A DNA stretch of 64,000 bases from CAWGLW01 sp963823525 (GTDB lineage: Bacteria > Pseudomonadota > Gammaproteobacteria > Steroidobacterales > Steroidobacteraceae). Made by a program: the position numbers and the translations under genes. This document shows, piece by piece, positions 34,568 through 43,571 of this stretch (within the stretch, counting starts at the first letter, position 1; each line of letters opens with the position of its first letter). A model generated the notes under the pieces. The model worked only from the letters and a program-made list of their open reading frames with translations, was not told where the DNA came from and ran no database searches. The stretch covers positions 1-64,000 of the forward strand of contig CAWGLW010000001.1 of the NCBI GenBank assembly GCA_963823525.1, given 5' to 3'.

Positions 34568-35220
34568 TGCCCGACGGCCCCGGGGACGGCCCGGCCTGGC
34601 AGTGAATCACGTTTGAGCTCGATAAAGGCACGGTCCAGACCGGACTCGGCATCCGCAAAAGTAAGCGCCGATTCGTACTCCGCGCGTGCTGCGGCCGTGT
34701 CGCCCTTGGCCGTCAGCGCGTCACCGCGCACGTCGTGATAGATCGCAGCGAAGGCACCTGACTGCGAAACATCCAGCAGCGCGAGTGCCTCGTCCGGCTT
34801 GTTCTGCTCAATCAGCACGCGCGCCAGCCGCGTTCGCGCAATCTTGCGAAGCTCAGCATCTTTCGAGGCATCGGCCACACCGCGCAGAAGACGCGCGGCC
34901 TCATCGTATTCGAGACGCTGCACCGCGATCCCCGCGAGCGCCAGGTCAGCCTGGTCGGCATAGGGTGCCTCCGGATGCTCCTTGCGCAGTTTCTCGGCTG
35001 CCGCGACGGCCTGTGGCCGATCCTCCCGTCCGAGGGCATCAATGACCTCGCGGTAACCCGCCGCCGCCGCCTCTCTGGCCGCCAGTTTCTGGTTCTGCCA
35101 GTACTGCCAGCCCGCCAGGGCCGCCAGGCCAAGCGCAATTCCGCCAAAGATCCACAACCAGTTCTGGCTCCACCAGCGTCGCAGTTGTTCTTCGCGTTCG
35201 TTGTCAGTCAGTTCTTCCAC
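34564..35220 (-). CDS. yfgM: YfgM-type TPR membrane protein (SecYEG ancillary subunit)
   Basis: A 218-residue protein with a short cytoplasmic N-terminus (ELTDNEREEQLRRWW), one membrane segment (LWIFGGIALGLAALAGWQ) and a periplasmic TPR-like region. E. coli YfgM associates with the Sec translocon and PpiD. It is placed between hisS and bamB as in most relatives. Confidence 0.9.
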   Translation of the reverse strand: MEELTDNEREEQLRRWWSQNWLWIFGGIALGLAALAGWQYWQNQKLAAREAAAAGYREVIDALGREDRPQAVAAAEKLRKEHPEAPYADQADLALAGIAVQRLEYDEAARLLRGVADASKDAELRKIARTRLARVLIEQNKPDEALALLDVSQSGAFAAIYHDVRGDALTAKGDTAAARAEYESALTFADAESGLDRAFIELKRDSLPGRAVPGAVGQ

Positions 35221-35265
35221 TTCATGCGCTCCATCGGGGTTGCCGCGCCATGCCGCAACCCTCGG

Positions 35266-36555
35266 TCAGTGTCCAGTTCCCTGCGACGAAAGCAGTTGCC
35301 GCAATGTCTCTCCCAGCGCTGCCTGCGCCACTTCCCGCTGCGCCGCATCCTCGCGCAACGGTTTCAATCCGACGGTGCCACGCTCGGCTTCATCATCCCC
35401 GAGCACTAATGCAAAACGCGCACCACTTCGGTCCGCTCGCTTCATCTGAGACTTGAAGCTGCCGCCGCCACTGTTGACCTCGATCCGAAGACCCGTCACC
35501 TGCTCACGCAGCGATTCGGCAAGCCCGATACCGGCATGCTCAGCGGCCGCCCCGGCCAGCACCATATACACGTTGGGGGCCGATTCGTCGCCCGCGACGC
35601 CCTGCCCTTTCATCAGTTCAACGATACGCTCTTCGCCGAGCGCCCAACCGATGGCGGGAACCGGATTCCCGCCCAGCTGTTCGACGAGTCCGTCATAGCG
35701 GCCACCGGAGCAGACAGCGTCCTGCGCTCCGAGATCGCGCGTCACCCACTCGAACACGCTACGCGAATAGTAGTCGAGGCCGCGCACCAGCCGCGGATTG
35801 ACGACGTAGGCAATGCCTGCCGCATCCAGGTGCCCCCGAAGTTCGGCAAAATGTGCGGCCGATTCAGCGTCCAGGTAATCGGTGAGCAGCGGTGCCGAGG
35901 CGATCAGCGCGGCGAGGTCGGGGTTCTTGCTGTCGAGGATGCGCAACGGATTGCCGGACAGCCGGCGCCGGCTGTCGGCATCGAGCTGCGATTCGTGACT
36001 GCGAAAATAGTCCACCAGCACGGCGCGGTATTCCCGCCTGGACTCGGCGGTTCCCAGCGAATTGAGGTTCAACTCGAGACCGCGTAAACCCAGTCGCCGC
36101 CACAGGCGAGCCGACATCATGATCAGTTCGGCGTCGACATCCGGCCCCGGGAAACCGAGCGCCTCGACATCGATCTGGTGGAACTGGCGATATCGGCCCT
36201 GCTGCGGCCTCTCGTAGCGGAACATCGGCCCCATGCACCACAGCTTCTGGCGCTGGTTATGCAGCAGCCCATGACTCATGCAGGCACGTACGATCCCGGC
36301 GGTCGCTTCCGGTCGTAAGGTCAGCGACTCTCCGCCGCGATCCTCGAAGGTGTACATCTCCTTCTCGACAATGTCCGTGAATTCGCCGATTGAGCGCTTG
36401 AACAACTCGGTTCGCTCGACCAGCGGCAGGCGTATCTCACGATAGCCATACTCGCTGAACACTTCGCGAGCCACGCGCTCGAGCCTCTGCCAGGCGGAGG
36501 TATCGGCCGGCAGGACGTCATTCATGCCACGCACGGGCTGCACAGTGTCACTCAC
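35266..36555 (-). CDS. hisS: Histidyl-tRNA synthetase
   Basis: A 429-residue class II aminoacyl-tRNA synthetase. Motif 2 region FRYERPQQGRYRQFHQ, the His-specific VRGLDYYSRSVFEW and motif 3 (AIGWALGEERI) are present, followed by the anticodon-binding domain. I chose GTG 36555 (VSDTVQPVRGMNDVLP), which gives normal length; the frame extends to 36684 without resemblance. It lies 17 bp downstream of rodZ. Confidence 0.95.
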   Translation of the reverse strand: MSDTVQPVRGMNDVLPADTSAWQRLERVAREVFSEYGYREIRLPLVERTELFKRSIGEFTDIVEKEMYTFEDRGGESLTLRPEATAGIVRACMSHGLLHNQRQKLWCMGPMFRYERPQQGRYRQFHQIDVEALGFPGPDVDAELIMMSARLWRRLGLRGLELNLNSLGTAESRREYRAVLVDYFRSHESQLDADSRRRLSGNPLRILDSKNPDLAALIASAPLLTDYLDAESAAHFAELRGHLDAAGIAYVVNPRLVRGLDYYSRSVFEWVTRDLGAQDAVCSGGRYDGLVEQLGGNPVPAIGWALGEERIVELMKGQGVAGDESAPNVYMVLAGAAAEHAGIGLAESLREQVTGLRIEVNSGGGSFKSQMKRADRSGARFALVLGDDEAERGTVGLKPLREDAAQREVAQAALGETLRQLLSSQGTGH

Positions 36556-36571
36556 TTGGAATATCCGGCGT

Positions 36572-37465
36572 TCAGCGCAACGCCCCATCCGGGCCGATGC
36601 TGAATCGAGAGACGGTCTGGCCTGTCGCCGGCTCAGGGATGCGAACCCTGGATCCGTTAACCGACAGATTGACCGACCCTGCATTGCCGACGGTAACGCT
36701 CAGCGGGGCCTCAGCCAGCACGGAACGACGGGTTCCCCCTCTGCCAAGATCGTAGACTACGGCCTGGCCCGAGCGGTCGTAGATTTCCAGCCATGCGTCG
36801 GCCGCGAACTCCAGGTCCAGGCCCACCTGCCCGGCCGCGGGCACATTCCCTGCGCTACCTGCCTTTGCCGATTCCACGATCGGATCCATCGCCCCCTCAT
36901 CGGCTGCGCCGGTCTCCGTGTTGCCGGCGCCGGTCGCCGGGCCTCGCTCTGCCGACCCAAGCCCGGTCGCCGCCTCCGTGGCGGCAACGAGTCGTGTTGC
37001 TGTCGAATTTGAAACGGCCGCTGAATCGACCGGGTCTCTTTGCGGCCATTTGAGGCCATATTCGGAAAAATAAGCCGCGGCAGCGATACCGGCCAGGATC
37101 AGCAGCAGGCTGCCGATCAGCCAGGGTCGCCCCGCACGATCGCCGGACGGCGCCATTTCCAGCCGGGACTTCGGCACCAGGGTGGGCGAGGCAACGTTGC
37201 CCTTGGCATGCTCATAGCTATGCAGCAGCTCACTTTCGGGCAAGCCGACCAGCGCCGCGTAATGTCGCAGGTGCCCCCGGACAAACACGGGTGCACCGAG
37301 CGCCTCAAAGTCGTCACGCTCCAAGGCCATCACGGCGGTCACATCGAGATTGAGATGCTCGGCTGCCTGCTGTTCGCTGAGCCCGTGCTGCTCACGCCGG
37401 CGCCGCAGTAGCGTGCCGGGACTAGGCGGCAGATCGCCATCGTCCTTCACCTCGGCATCGCTCAT
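36572..37465 (-). CDS. rodZ: RodZ-like cytoskeletal/cell-shape protein
   Basis: A 297-residue protein with an N-terminal helix-turn-helix domain (about 15-80, PGTLLRRRREQHGLS), one membrane segment (about 114-133), a Gly/Ala/Glu-rich linker and a C-terminal DUF4115-type periplasmic domain (LDLEFAADAWLEIYD). RodZ links MreB to the cell-wall elongation machinery. The ATG at 37465 overlaps the pilW stop (ATGA). Confidence 0.9.
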   Translation of the reverse strand: MSDAEVKDDGDLPPSPGTLLRRRREQHGLSEQQAAEHLNLDVTAVMALERDDFEALGAPVFVRGHLRHYAALVGLPESELLHSYEHAKGNVASPTLVPKSRLEMAPSGDRAGRPWLIGSLLLILAGIAAAAYFSEYGLKWPQRDPVDSAAVSNSTATRLVAATEAATGLGSAERGPATGAGNTETGAADEGAMDPIVESAKAGSAGNVPAAGQVGLDLEFAADAWLEIYDRSGQAVVYDLGRGGTRRSVLAEAPLSVTVGNAGSVNLSVNGSRVRIPEPATGQTVSRFSIGPDGALR

Positions 37466-38238
37466 TGCTGGCCTTGCTCGACTCTCAGCAAGTCCCGTGT
37501 CTGAACCGAGGTCGTGTATTCCTTCTTCAGCCGTTGCGCATACGCCTGCGCATTGGCTGTATCGCCCATCGCCCGCTCGATCCGATAGCCAAGCCAAAGG
37601 ACCTGGGCGTCGGCCGGCGCGAGCGCGAGGTAGCGCTGCAGAAAAGCACGTGCCTGCAGGTTGTTGCCCATTTCGTGGTAGATCTCCGCCATGGGCAGCA
37701 ATGCGCCGGCGAGGTTCTGGTTGTATGAAAGTGCCTGGCGAAAATACACTTCGGCGTCCTGCGGCCGGCCATCGCCCAGCGCACAATAACCGGCATTCGT
37801 GTATGCCGCCTGCGGCGTGGCATAAAGTGGACTCGACGCTGCTTCGAGGAAGTACCCGACTCCGCGCGCCTTGTCCCCTTTGCGACAAAGAAAGACCGCG
37901 AAATTGTTCAGCACATCAGGATTCTTTGGCCCGTAGCGCAGTGCCTTTTCAAAGTGTTCCTGGGCCTTCTTGTCTTCGCCCAGCCGGTCATACAGAAGAC
38001 CGGCCGCCATCTGGGTCTCAGCCGTACGTGGGTTCTGCTCCAGCGCCTTGTTGATCTTCTCCTGCCCGGCCTTGAGATTGCCCTGACGCATGTATTCGAT
38101 ACCAAGCTGCGCATTGAGCAAAGCCGCGTCGTCGATCGAGCCTTCCTGTCGAGCGCCCGGATCCTCTGTCACGCAGCCGGGCAACCCGCCGAGGACCAGC
38201 CAGGCGAGCCCGGCCGCAACGATACGATTGCTTTTCAC
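37462..38238 (-). CDS. pilW: Type IV pilus biogenesis/stability lipoprotein PilW (PilF)
   Basis: A 258-residue TPR lipoprotein starting at GTG 38238; lipobox LPGC with Cys22. About six TPR units follow (LGIEYMRQGNLKAGQEKIN, AAGLLYDRLGEDKKAQEHF). It helps the PilQ secretin assemble in the outer membrane. It overlaps rlmN by four bases and rodZ by four, so the three are translationally linked. No other pilus gene is in the window. Confidence 0.9.
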   Translation of the reverse strand: MKSNRIVAAGLAWLVLGGLPGCVTEDPGARQEGSIDDAALLNAQLGIEYMRQGNLKAGQEKINKALEQNPRTAETQMAAGLLYDRLGEDKKAQEHFEKALRYGPKNPDVLNNFAVFLCRKGDKARGVGYFLEAASSPLYATPQAAYTNAGYCALGDGRPQDAEVYFRQALSYNQNLAGALLPMAEIYHEMGNNLQARAFLQRYLALAPADAQVLWLGYRIERAMGDTANAQAYAQRLKKEYTTSVQTRDLLRVEQGQQ

Positions 38239-39350
38239 GCGCGCACCCCCGGCATCGCCACCAGTCTCTCGCCCATTCGGTTCGCGGTGCGGTTGGCGAC
38301 GCGTCCGACCAGTTGTCCGCACGCGGCATCGATATCATCGCCGCGCGTGCGGCGAATCGTTGCCATTACGCCTCCCTGGATAAGGACATCGCGAAACCGC
38401 GCAATGGCCGCCTCCGTTGACCGAAGGTAATTCGTTCCGGGAAAAGCGTTGAACGGGATAAGGTTCACCTTGGCGGGCCTGTTGCGTAGCAGCGTCACCA
38501 GTTCCCGCGCGTGCTGAACGCGATCGTTGACACCGTCGAGCATGACGTACTCGAACGTGACGTTGCGCGCGTTCTGCCTTTCGACGTAATGCCAACAGGC
38601 ATCGAGCAGATCCGCGATCGGGTGCCGGCGATTGATCGGCACGAGAACATTGCGCAGTTCGTCATTCGGCGCATGCAGTGAAACGGCCAGCGCGACATTC
38701 GTCTCGTCGGCAATACGCCGCATCTGCGGCACCAGACCCGAGGTACTGATTGTCACCCGCCGCCGCGATATGTCGAGGCCGAGGTCGTCCATCATGACCT
38801 CCGCCGCCGGCACGACGTTGCGGTAGTTTGCGAGCGGCTCACCCATGCCCATGAACACCACGTTCGTCACCACCCGGTCACCATCCGGCGAATAGCCGAG
38901 TTCACGATTGGCCAGCCAAACCTGCCCGAGAATCTCCGCCGTTTCCAGGTTGCGGTTGAAGCCTTGCTGCGCGGTCGAACAGAAAGTGCAATCCATCGCG
39001 CAACCGAGCTGGCTGGAAATGCACAGTGTTCCACGACCCGGTTCCGGAATAAATACCATCTCGATCGCCTGCCCGCTTTCGAGCTTCAGCAGCCACTTGC
39101 GTGTCCCGTCAGCCGACACCTGGGCCACGACGACCTCCGGGACGCGCACTTCGGCTACCGCATCGAGGCGCTGCCTGAAATCCTTGCCCAGATCGGTCAT
39201 TGCGGCGAAGTCACCCGTTGCACGGCGATAAATCCACTTCATCAGCTGGCGCGCCCGGAACGGCTTCTCGCCCATCTCGGCAACGAACGCCCCCATGCCG
39301 CCTCGCGTGAGGCCAAGCAGGTTGGTCTTCGGTTTTGTGCCCGTGCTCAT
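38235..39350 (-). CDS. rlmN: 23S rRNA/tRNA (adenine C2)-methyltransferase RlmN
   Basis: A 371-residue radical-SAM enzyme methylating A2503 of 23S rRNA and A37 of some tRNAs. The 4Fe-4S motif is CAMDCTFC, and the C-terminal catalytic Cys lies in RGDDIDAACGQL. Typical upstream neighbour of pilW. Confidence 0.96.
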   Translation of the reverse strand: MSTGTKPKTNLLGLTRGGMGAFVAEMGEKPFRARQLMKWIYRRATGDFAAMTDLGKDFRQRLDAVAEVRVPEVVVAQVSADGTRKWLLKLESGQAIEMVFIPEPGRGTLCISSQLGCAMDCTFCSTAQQGFNRNLETAEILGQVWLANRELGYSPDGDRVVTNVVFMGMGEPLANYRNVVPAAEVMMDDLGLDISRRRVTISTSGLVPQMRRIADETNVALAVSLHAPNDELRNVLVPINRRHPIADLLDACWHYVERQNARNVTFEYVMLDGVNDRVQHARELVTLLRNRPAKVNLIPFNAFPGTNYLRSTEAAIARFRDVLIQGGVMATIRRTRGDDIDAACGQLVGRVANRTANRMGERLVAMPGVRA

Positions 39351-39383
39351 GAGATCGTTCAGCTTGCGCCGCGAGAGGCCGGA

Positions 39384-39809
39384 TCAGCGAACGCAGATCT
39401 CGGTCTGCGAAAAGAAATAGGCAATCTCTATCGCGGCGTTCTCCGCACTGTCTGAGCCGTGCACGACGTTCTGCTCGATGCTGGTTGCGAGGTCCGCGCG
39501 AATCGTGCCCGGATCGGCTTTCTTCGGATCCGTGGCACCCATGATCTCGCGGTTCCTGGCCACCGCATTTTTACCCTCGAGCACCTGCACGACAACCGGG
39601 CCCGAGGTCATGTAGGTGACCAGGTCGCCGAAGAACGGGCGCTCCCGGTGTACGGCATAGAAACCTTCGGCTTCGGTCCGTGTGAGGCGCCTCATCCGCG
39701 CCGCAACGATGCGCAGCCCGGCCTGCTCGAAGCGCCGGTAGACTTCACCAATAATATTTTTCTCAACTCCATCGGGTTTAACGATGGACAGCGTGCGTTC
39801 AACAGACAT
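39384..39809 (-). CDS. ndk: Nucleoside diphosphate kinase
   Basis: A 141-residue enzyme balancing nucleoside triphosphates. The phospho-accepting His is in NVVHGSDS; the N-terminus is ERTLSIVKPDGVEKN. Normal length. 33 bp before rlmN. Confidence 0.97.
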   Translation of the reverse strand: MSVERTLSIVKPDGVEKNIIGEVYRRFEQAGLRIVAARMRRLTRTEAEGFYAVHRERPFFGDLVTYMTSGPVVVQVLEGKNAVARNREIMGATDPKKADPGTIRADLATSIEQNVVHGSDSAENAAIEIAYFFSQTEICVR

Positions 39810-39872
39810 GTGAAACCTCTTGGGCGGCCAATGGCGCGCTCCAGCTCATGAAACAAACCGCTTAGACGTGAA

Positions 39873-39890
39873 ACCCGCGCAAGCGCGGGT
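39873..39890 (-). terminator. Putative terminator after iscA
   Basis: ACCCGCGC (39873-39880) and GCGCGGGT (39883-39890) form a compact stem. On the minus strand it is followed by TTTC, a short T-run, fitting an end for the isc operon before ndk. The rest of the 193-bp gap is unassigned. Confidence 0.45.
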
Positions 39891-40002
39891 CCGTGCGGGC
39901 CCCACCTCGGATGGGACGGGCCAGTATACCTGTGAGGCCCCGGCGAGCCAAGAATGTTAGCCGTGGCAGTCAGTTAGGCTGAGCAGCTCGGGTCGTTTCC
40001 GA

Positions 40003-40326
40003 CTAGACGTTAAAGCTCTCACCGCAACCACATTCGCCCTTCGCATTGGGATTTCGAAACTTGAAGGCCTCGTTGAGGCCCTCGCGCACGAAGTCCACGA
40101 CCGTGCCGTCGATGTAACCCAGGGCTTCCTCATCGACGATGACCTTGACTCCGTCGCTCTCAAAGACGACGTCATTGGCCGCGACCTCATCGGCGTAATT
40201 GATCACATAGGCAAAGCCGGAGCAGCCCGTTTTCTTGATACCAAGACGTAAGCCGATACCTTTTCCTCGACCGGCAAGGTAGTTCCGGACCCGGCCCGCA
40301 GCAGACGGTGTGAGAGAAACGGCCAT
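40003..40326 (-). CDS. iscA: Iron-sulfur cluster carrier IscA
   Basis: A 107-residue A-type carrier delivering Fe-S clusters to apoproteins. The three conserved Cys are present in KTGCSGFAY and ECGCGESF. It is the last gene of the trmJ-iscS-iscU-like-iscA run. iscR, hscBA and fdx are not next to it. ErpA is a possible alternative name. Confidence 0.9.
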   Translation of the reverse strand: MAVSLTPSAAGRVRNYLAGRGKGIGLRLGIKKTGCSGFAYVINYADEVAANDVVFESDGVKVIVDEEALGYIDGTVVDFVREGLNEAFKFRNPNAKGECGCGESFNV

Positions 40327-40356
40327 GTGACCTCAAGCTGGCGGAAAAAGTGGATT

Positions 40357-40752
40357 CTACACCGTAGACTGCGCCGGGTCGGGCCAGTTCCCGGCGACTT
40401 CGTGCAACGCGTCCTGCAGGAGCAACAGGCGACCGTACTTGGCGGGGGGCACATCAAGTGCCTCAGCGACCTCCTGCCAGTTCCAGGCCATCAGTGCCTC
40501 GCGATCCGCGCCGCAGAGCCACTCCGACAACCAGGAAGCCGCCGCGACCAGATGCGGACAGCCAAAAGCTCGAAATCGAGCGTCCGCAATCCGGTGGCCG
40601 TCGATTCTGCAATCGAATTCAACGCAACCGCCTCGCTCCGGGTCCCCCGCGCGAGCCCGCAACACCGTGCCCGTGCCGTCCAGTCGCCCCGCCCCCGGGA
40701 AGCTCCGCATTCGCTCGCAGACGCCCGTCGAATAGCGCCAGTCCCGGCTCAC
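40357..40752 (-). CDS. Divergent IscU/NifU-N scaffold-like protein
   Basis: A 131-residue protein placed where iscU belongs. Alignment by eye is best at DARFRAFGCPHLVAAAS, matching the IscU region around Cys63. However, the first IscU Cys-Gly-Asp is replaced (ERGGCVEF) and the third Cys (HCS in IscU) reads KYGR. Two canonical cluster ligands and the Asp that tunes cluster release are therefore missing or shifted. It overlaps iscS by ATGA. It may be a scaffold with other ligands or an adaptor of the desulfurase. Confidence 0.75.
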   Translation of the reverse strand: MSRDWRYSTGVCERMRSFPGAGRLDGTGTVLRARAGDPERGGCVEFDCRIDGHRIADARFRAFGCPHLVAAASWLSEWLCGADREALMAWNWQEVAEALDVPPAKYGRLLLLQDALHEVAGNWPDPAQSTV

Positions 40753-41930
40753 GATTGTCCCGTCAGGCCGGACGGCGCGACCGATCGAAGCCGTGCGACC
40801 GCACTGCCGATACTTTCGACTGCCGTATCGATGTCCACCTGCGTGGAGAAGCGGCCGAGACTCAGGCGCAGCGAACTCTGTGCGAGGCGGTCACTGCGCC
40901 CCAGCGCTCGCAGGACGTAGGACGGCTCACTGCTCGTGCTCGCACAGGCCGACCCCGAGGCCACCGCGAGCCCGGGCAGCAGAAAAAGCAGGCTCTCCCC
41001 ATCCACGCCGTCGATGGTGACATTGAGAATGCCGGCCACGCGGCGCCGGGGATCGCCATTCAATTCCACACCCGGCAGGGCCTGGAGACCCTGCCATAGA
41101 CGCTCGCGCAACAACCCGATACGTTCTGAATCTTTCTGCCGTTCCCGCGCTGCGATCGCGTACGCAGCCCCCATGCCCGCGAGCTGGTGGACCGGCAGCG
41201 TACCGGAGCGCATGCCACGCTCCTGTCCGCCACCAAAAACCAGGGGTACCAGGCCAAGCCGGGGGTCGCGCCTCACGCAGAGCGCCCCGACACCCTTGGG
41301 ACCATGCAGCTTGTGCGCCGTGAGGGACAACAGGTCGATGCAGTCGGCATTCGCCTGAACATCAATTTTTCCGGCGCTTTGCGCTGCATCGACATGTAAG
41401 AGCACTCCGCGTTCCCGACACAGGCGACCGACGGAGCCGACATCCTGGATCACGCCGATCTCGTTGTTCACGTGCATCAGCGAAACGAGCAAGGTATCCG
41501 GCCTCAGCGCTGCCCGGACCCGTTCGGGCTCGACGATGCCGCCCGGCCCCGGCTCGAGGTACGTGACCTCAAATCCTTCCCGCTGCAGGTGCCGGCAGGG
41601 ATCGAGCACCGAGGCGTGTTCCGTACGGGAGGTCACGATATGACGGCCGGAGTCCCTGTAGTAGCGCGCCGCGCCAAGAATGGCCAGGTTATTTGCCTCG
41701 GTTGCGCCCGACGTCCACACGATCTGTGCCGGCTCGACACCAACGAGCGCGGCGACCTCCTGCCGCGCCTGCTCCACCCGCGCGCTGGCACGACGCCCCG
41801 GGGCGTGCGCAATAGCAGCGGGGTTCGCATAGTCGCCGTCAACCCCCAGGCATTCACGCATGACCTCGATGACGCGGGGATCTACGGCCGTGGTGGCGGC
41901 GTTGTCGAGGTAGACGACGCCGCCCGTCAT
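40749..41930 (-). CDS. iscS: Cysteine desulfurase IscS-type
   Basis: A 393-residue PLP enzyme taking sulfur from cysteine. Schiff-base Lys is in SLTAHKLHGPKG; the catalytic Cys loop is ASGSACASTSSEPSYVL. N-terminus VYLDNAATT is typical. Four-base overlaps with trmJ and the scaffold-like gene make this an operon. Confidence 0.93.
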   Translation of the reverse strand: MTGGVVYLDNAATTAVDPRVIEVMRECLGVDGDYANPAAIAHAPGRRASARVEQARQEVAALVGVEPAQIVWTSGATEANNLAILGAARYYRDSGRHIVTSRTEHASVLDPCRHLQREGFEVTYLEPGPGGIVEPERVRAALRPDTLLVSLMHVNNEIGVIQDVGSVGRLCRERGVLLHVDAAQSAGKIDVQANADCIDLLSLTAHKLHGPKGVGALCVRRDPRLGLVPLVFGGGQERGMRSGTLPVHQLAGMGAAYAIAARERQKDSERIGLLRERLWQGLQALPGVELNGDPRRRVAGILNVTIDGVDGESLLFLLPGLAVASGSACASTSSEPSYVLRALGRSDRLAQSSLRLSLGRFSTQVDIDTAVESIGSAVARLRSVAPSGLTGQS

Positions 41931-42673
41931 GGGTCTTCCCGACCCGCCGGATGCGGGTCGCCTGCCTGGCGCCGCCGGCTCTGCACCGCCGCCAGTATGC
42001 CGCGCAGGATATTCGCCTCGTTCTGATCCAGAACGGCCCGATTGAAGAGTCGCCTCAGCCGCATCATCAGGTGACCGGAGCCGTGGCGGTCATGGAACTC
42101 AATCTCGGTGAGCACTTGCTGGAGGTGCTCGTAGAGACGCTCCATCTCACCGGCGGTTGCAAGCGGCGCGTCACGCTTTGAGGCGGGTGCTTCGCCTCGG
42201 GAAGCCAGCCGTATTTCATAACACATCAACTGCACGGCCATGGCCAGGTTGAGTGACGCATAGCTCGAGCCCGTTGGAATGGTGACCAGCAACTGGCATT
42301 GCTGCATCTGCTCGTTCGACAGGCCGCTTCGCTCGGCACCAAAGACGACGGCGACGTTTCCGGTTTGCGCCGCGGTGGCGATCTCGCTCGCGGCTTCCCG
42401 AGGTTCGACAACGCGCCAGGCCGTGCGCCGGGCTCTCGCAGTGGTCCCCACCACCAGACCGCAATCCGCGACCGCTTCGCTGACGTCCGCGCACAGGCGC
42501 GCGTTGAACAGCAGGTCGTCGGCCCCGGCCGCCATGACCGTGGCCTCCGCCGCCGGGAAGCGGCCCGGTGCAACCAGGCACAGTTCATCCAGGCCCATCG
42601 TCTTCATCGCCCTCGCGGCGGAGCCGATGTTGCCTGGGTGCGTTGTACCGACGAGAACGATGCGTATCGACAT
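41927..42673 (-). CDS. trmJ: tRNA (Cm32/Um32) 2'-O-methyltransferase TrmJ
   Basis: A 248-residue SPOUT methyltransferase modifying position 32 of several tRNAs. Characteristic stretches: VLVGTTHPGNIGSAARAMKT, VFGAERSGLSNEQM, IPTGSSYASLNLAMAVQ. Overlaps iscS by ATGA; divergent from suhB. Confidence 0.92.
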   Translation of the reverse strand: MSIRIVLVGTTHPGNIGSAARAMKTMGLDELCLVAPGRFPAAEATVMAAGADDLLFNARLCADVSEAVADCGLVVGTTARARRTAWRVVEPREAASEIATAAQTGNVAVVFGAERSGLSNEQMQQCQLLVTIPTGSSYASLNLAMAVQLMCYEIRLASRGEAPASKRDAPLATAGEMERLYEHLQQVLTEIEFHDRHGSGHLMMRLRRLFNRAVLDQNEANILRGILAAVQSRRRQAGDPHPAGREDP

Positions 42674-42751
42674 GCGATGGTATTCTACCTACCCACTGGC
42701 GGGTTCTCCCCGCCGTTCTTTTGCAGCGAACCGACGAGGCCAGCGGCACTT

Positions 42752-43552
42752 ATGCAGCCACTCCTGAACATCGCCATCCGCGCAGCACGGCGCGCCGGCG
42801 ACCTGATCGTCCGAAACGTCAACCGCGTACCCTCCCTGACGGTGCGCGCCAAGAGCCGCAATGATTTTGTCAGCGAGGTCGACCACCTCGCAGAGCAGGA
42901 CATCATCGAGACGATCCGGCGCACCCACCCGGACCATGGCTTCTTCGCCGAGGAATCCGGCCGAAGCGGTGGCGACGAGTTCATCTGGATCATTGACCCG
43001 CTCGATGGAACGACCAATTTTCTGCACGGCTTCCCGGTGTTCGCGGTGTCCCTGGCCGTGGAGTACAGGGGCCGCCTCGAGCACGCCGTCGTCTACGATC
43101 CCCTGAGGCAGGAACTGTTTACCGCGTCACGCGGCGACGGCGCCCAACTCGACGGGCGGCGCATCCGGGTCAGCAAGCAGTCCACGCTCGAGGGCGCCCT
43201 GATCGGCACGGGATTTCCCTATCGTGAAAACGCGCGCTGGATCGACGAGTACCTGGCGATGCTCAAGACGATCATGGCGAAGACCGCTGGCATTCGCAGG
43301 CCGGGCGCCGCCTCGCTGGATCTTGCCTACGTGGCGGCGGGCCGCATCGACGGATTCTGGGAAATCGGCCTGAGCCCCTGGGATACAGCCGCCGGCACCT
43401 TGTTGATCACCGAGGCCGGCGGACACATTGGCACGCTCAGCGGCGGCAGCTACACACAGGGCGGCAACGTGATTGCGGGAACGCCGAAGGTCTACGAGGA
43501 AATGGTGCGCGAACTGCGGCCGCACGTCCCCGGGCAACTGCGCGAAGGTTGA
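42752..43552 (+). CDS. suhB: Inositol-1-monophosphatase family protein SuhB
   Basis: A 266-residue Mg-dependent phosphatase that in E. coli also acts in rRNA transcription antitermination. Metal motifs: FFAEESG, WIIDPLDGTTNF, GLSPWDTAAG. ATG 42752 gives normal length; the frame is open from 42299 antisense to trmJ, which is not coding. Divergent neighbour trmJ is typical. Confidence 0.94.
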   Translation: MQPLLNIAIRAARRAGDLIVRNVNRVPSLTVRAKSRNDFVSEVDHLAEQDIIETIRRTHPDHGFFAEESGRSGGDEFIWIIDPLDGTTNFLHGFPVFAVSLAVEYRGRLEHAVVYDPLRQELFTASRGDGAQLDGRRIRVSKQSTLEGALIGTGFPYRENARWIDEYLAMLKTIMAKTAGIRRPGAASLDLAYVAAGRIDGFWEIGLSPWDTAAGTLLITEAGGHIGTLSGGSYTQGGNVIAGTPKVYEEMVRELRPHVPGQLREG

Positions 43553-43571
43553 ACCGGCGTACCCGGCCCGG

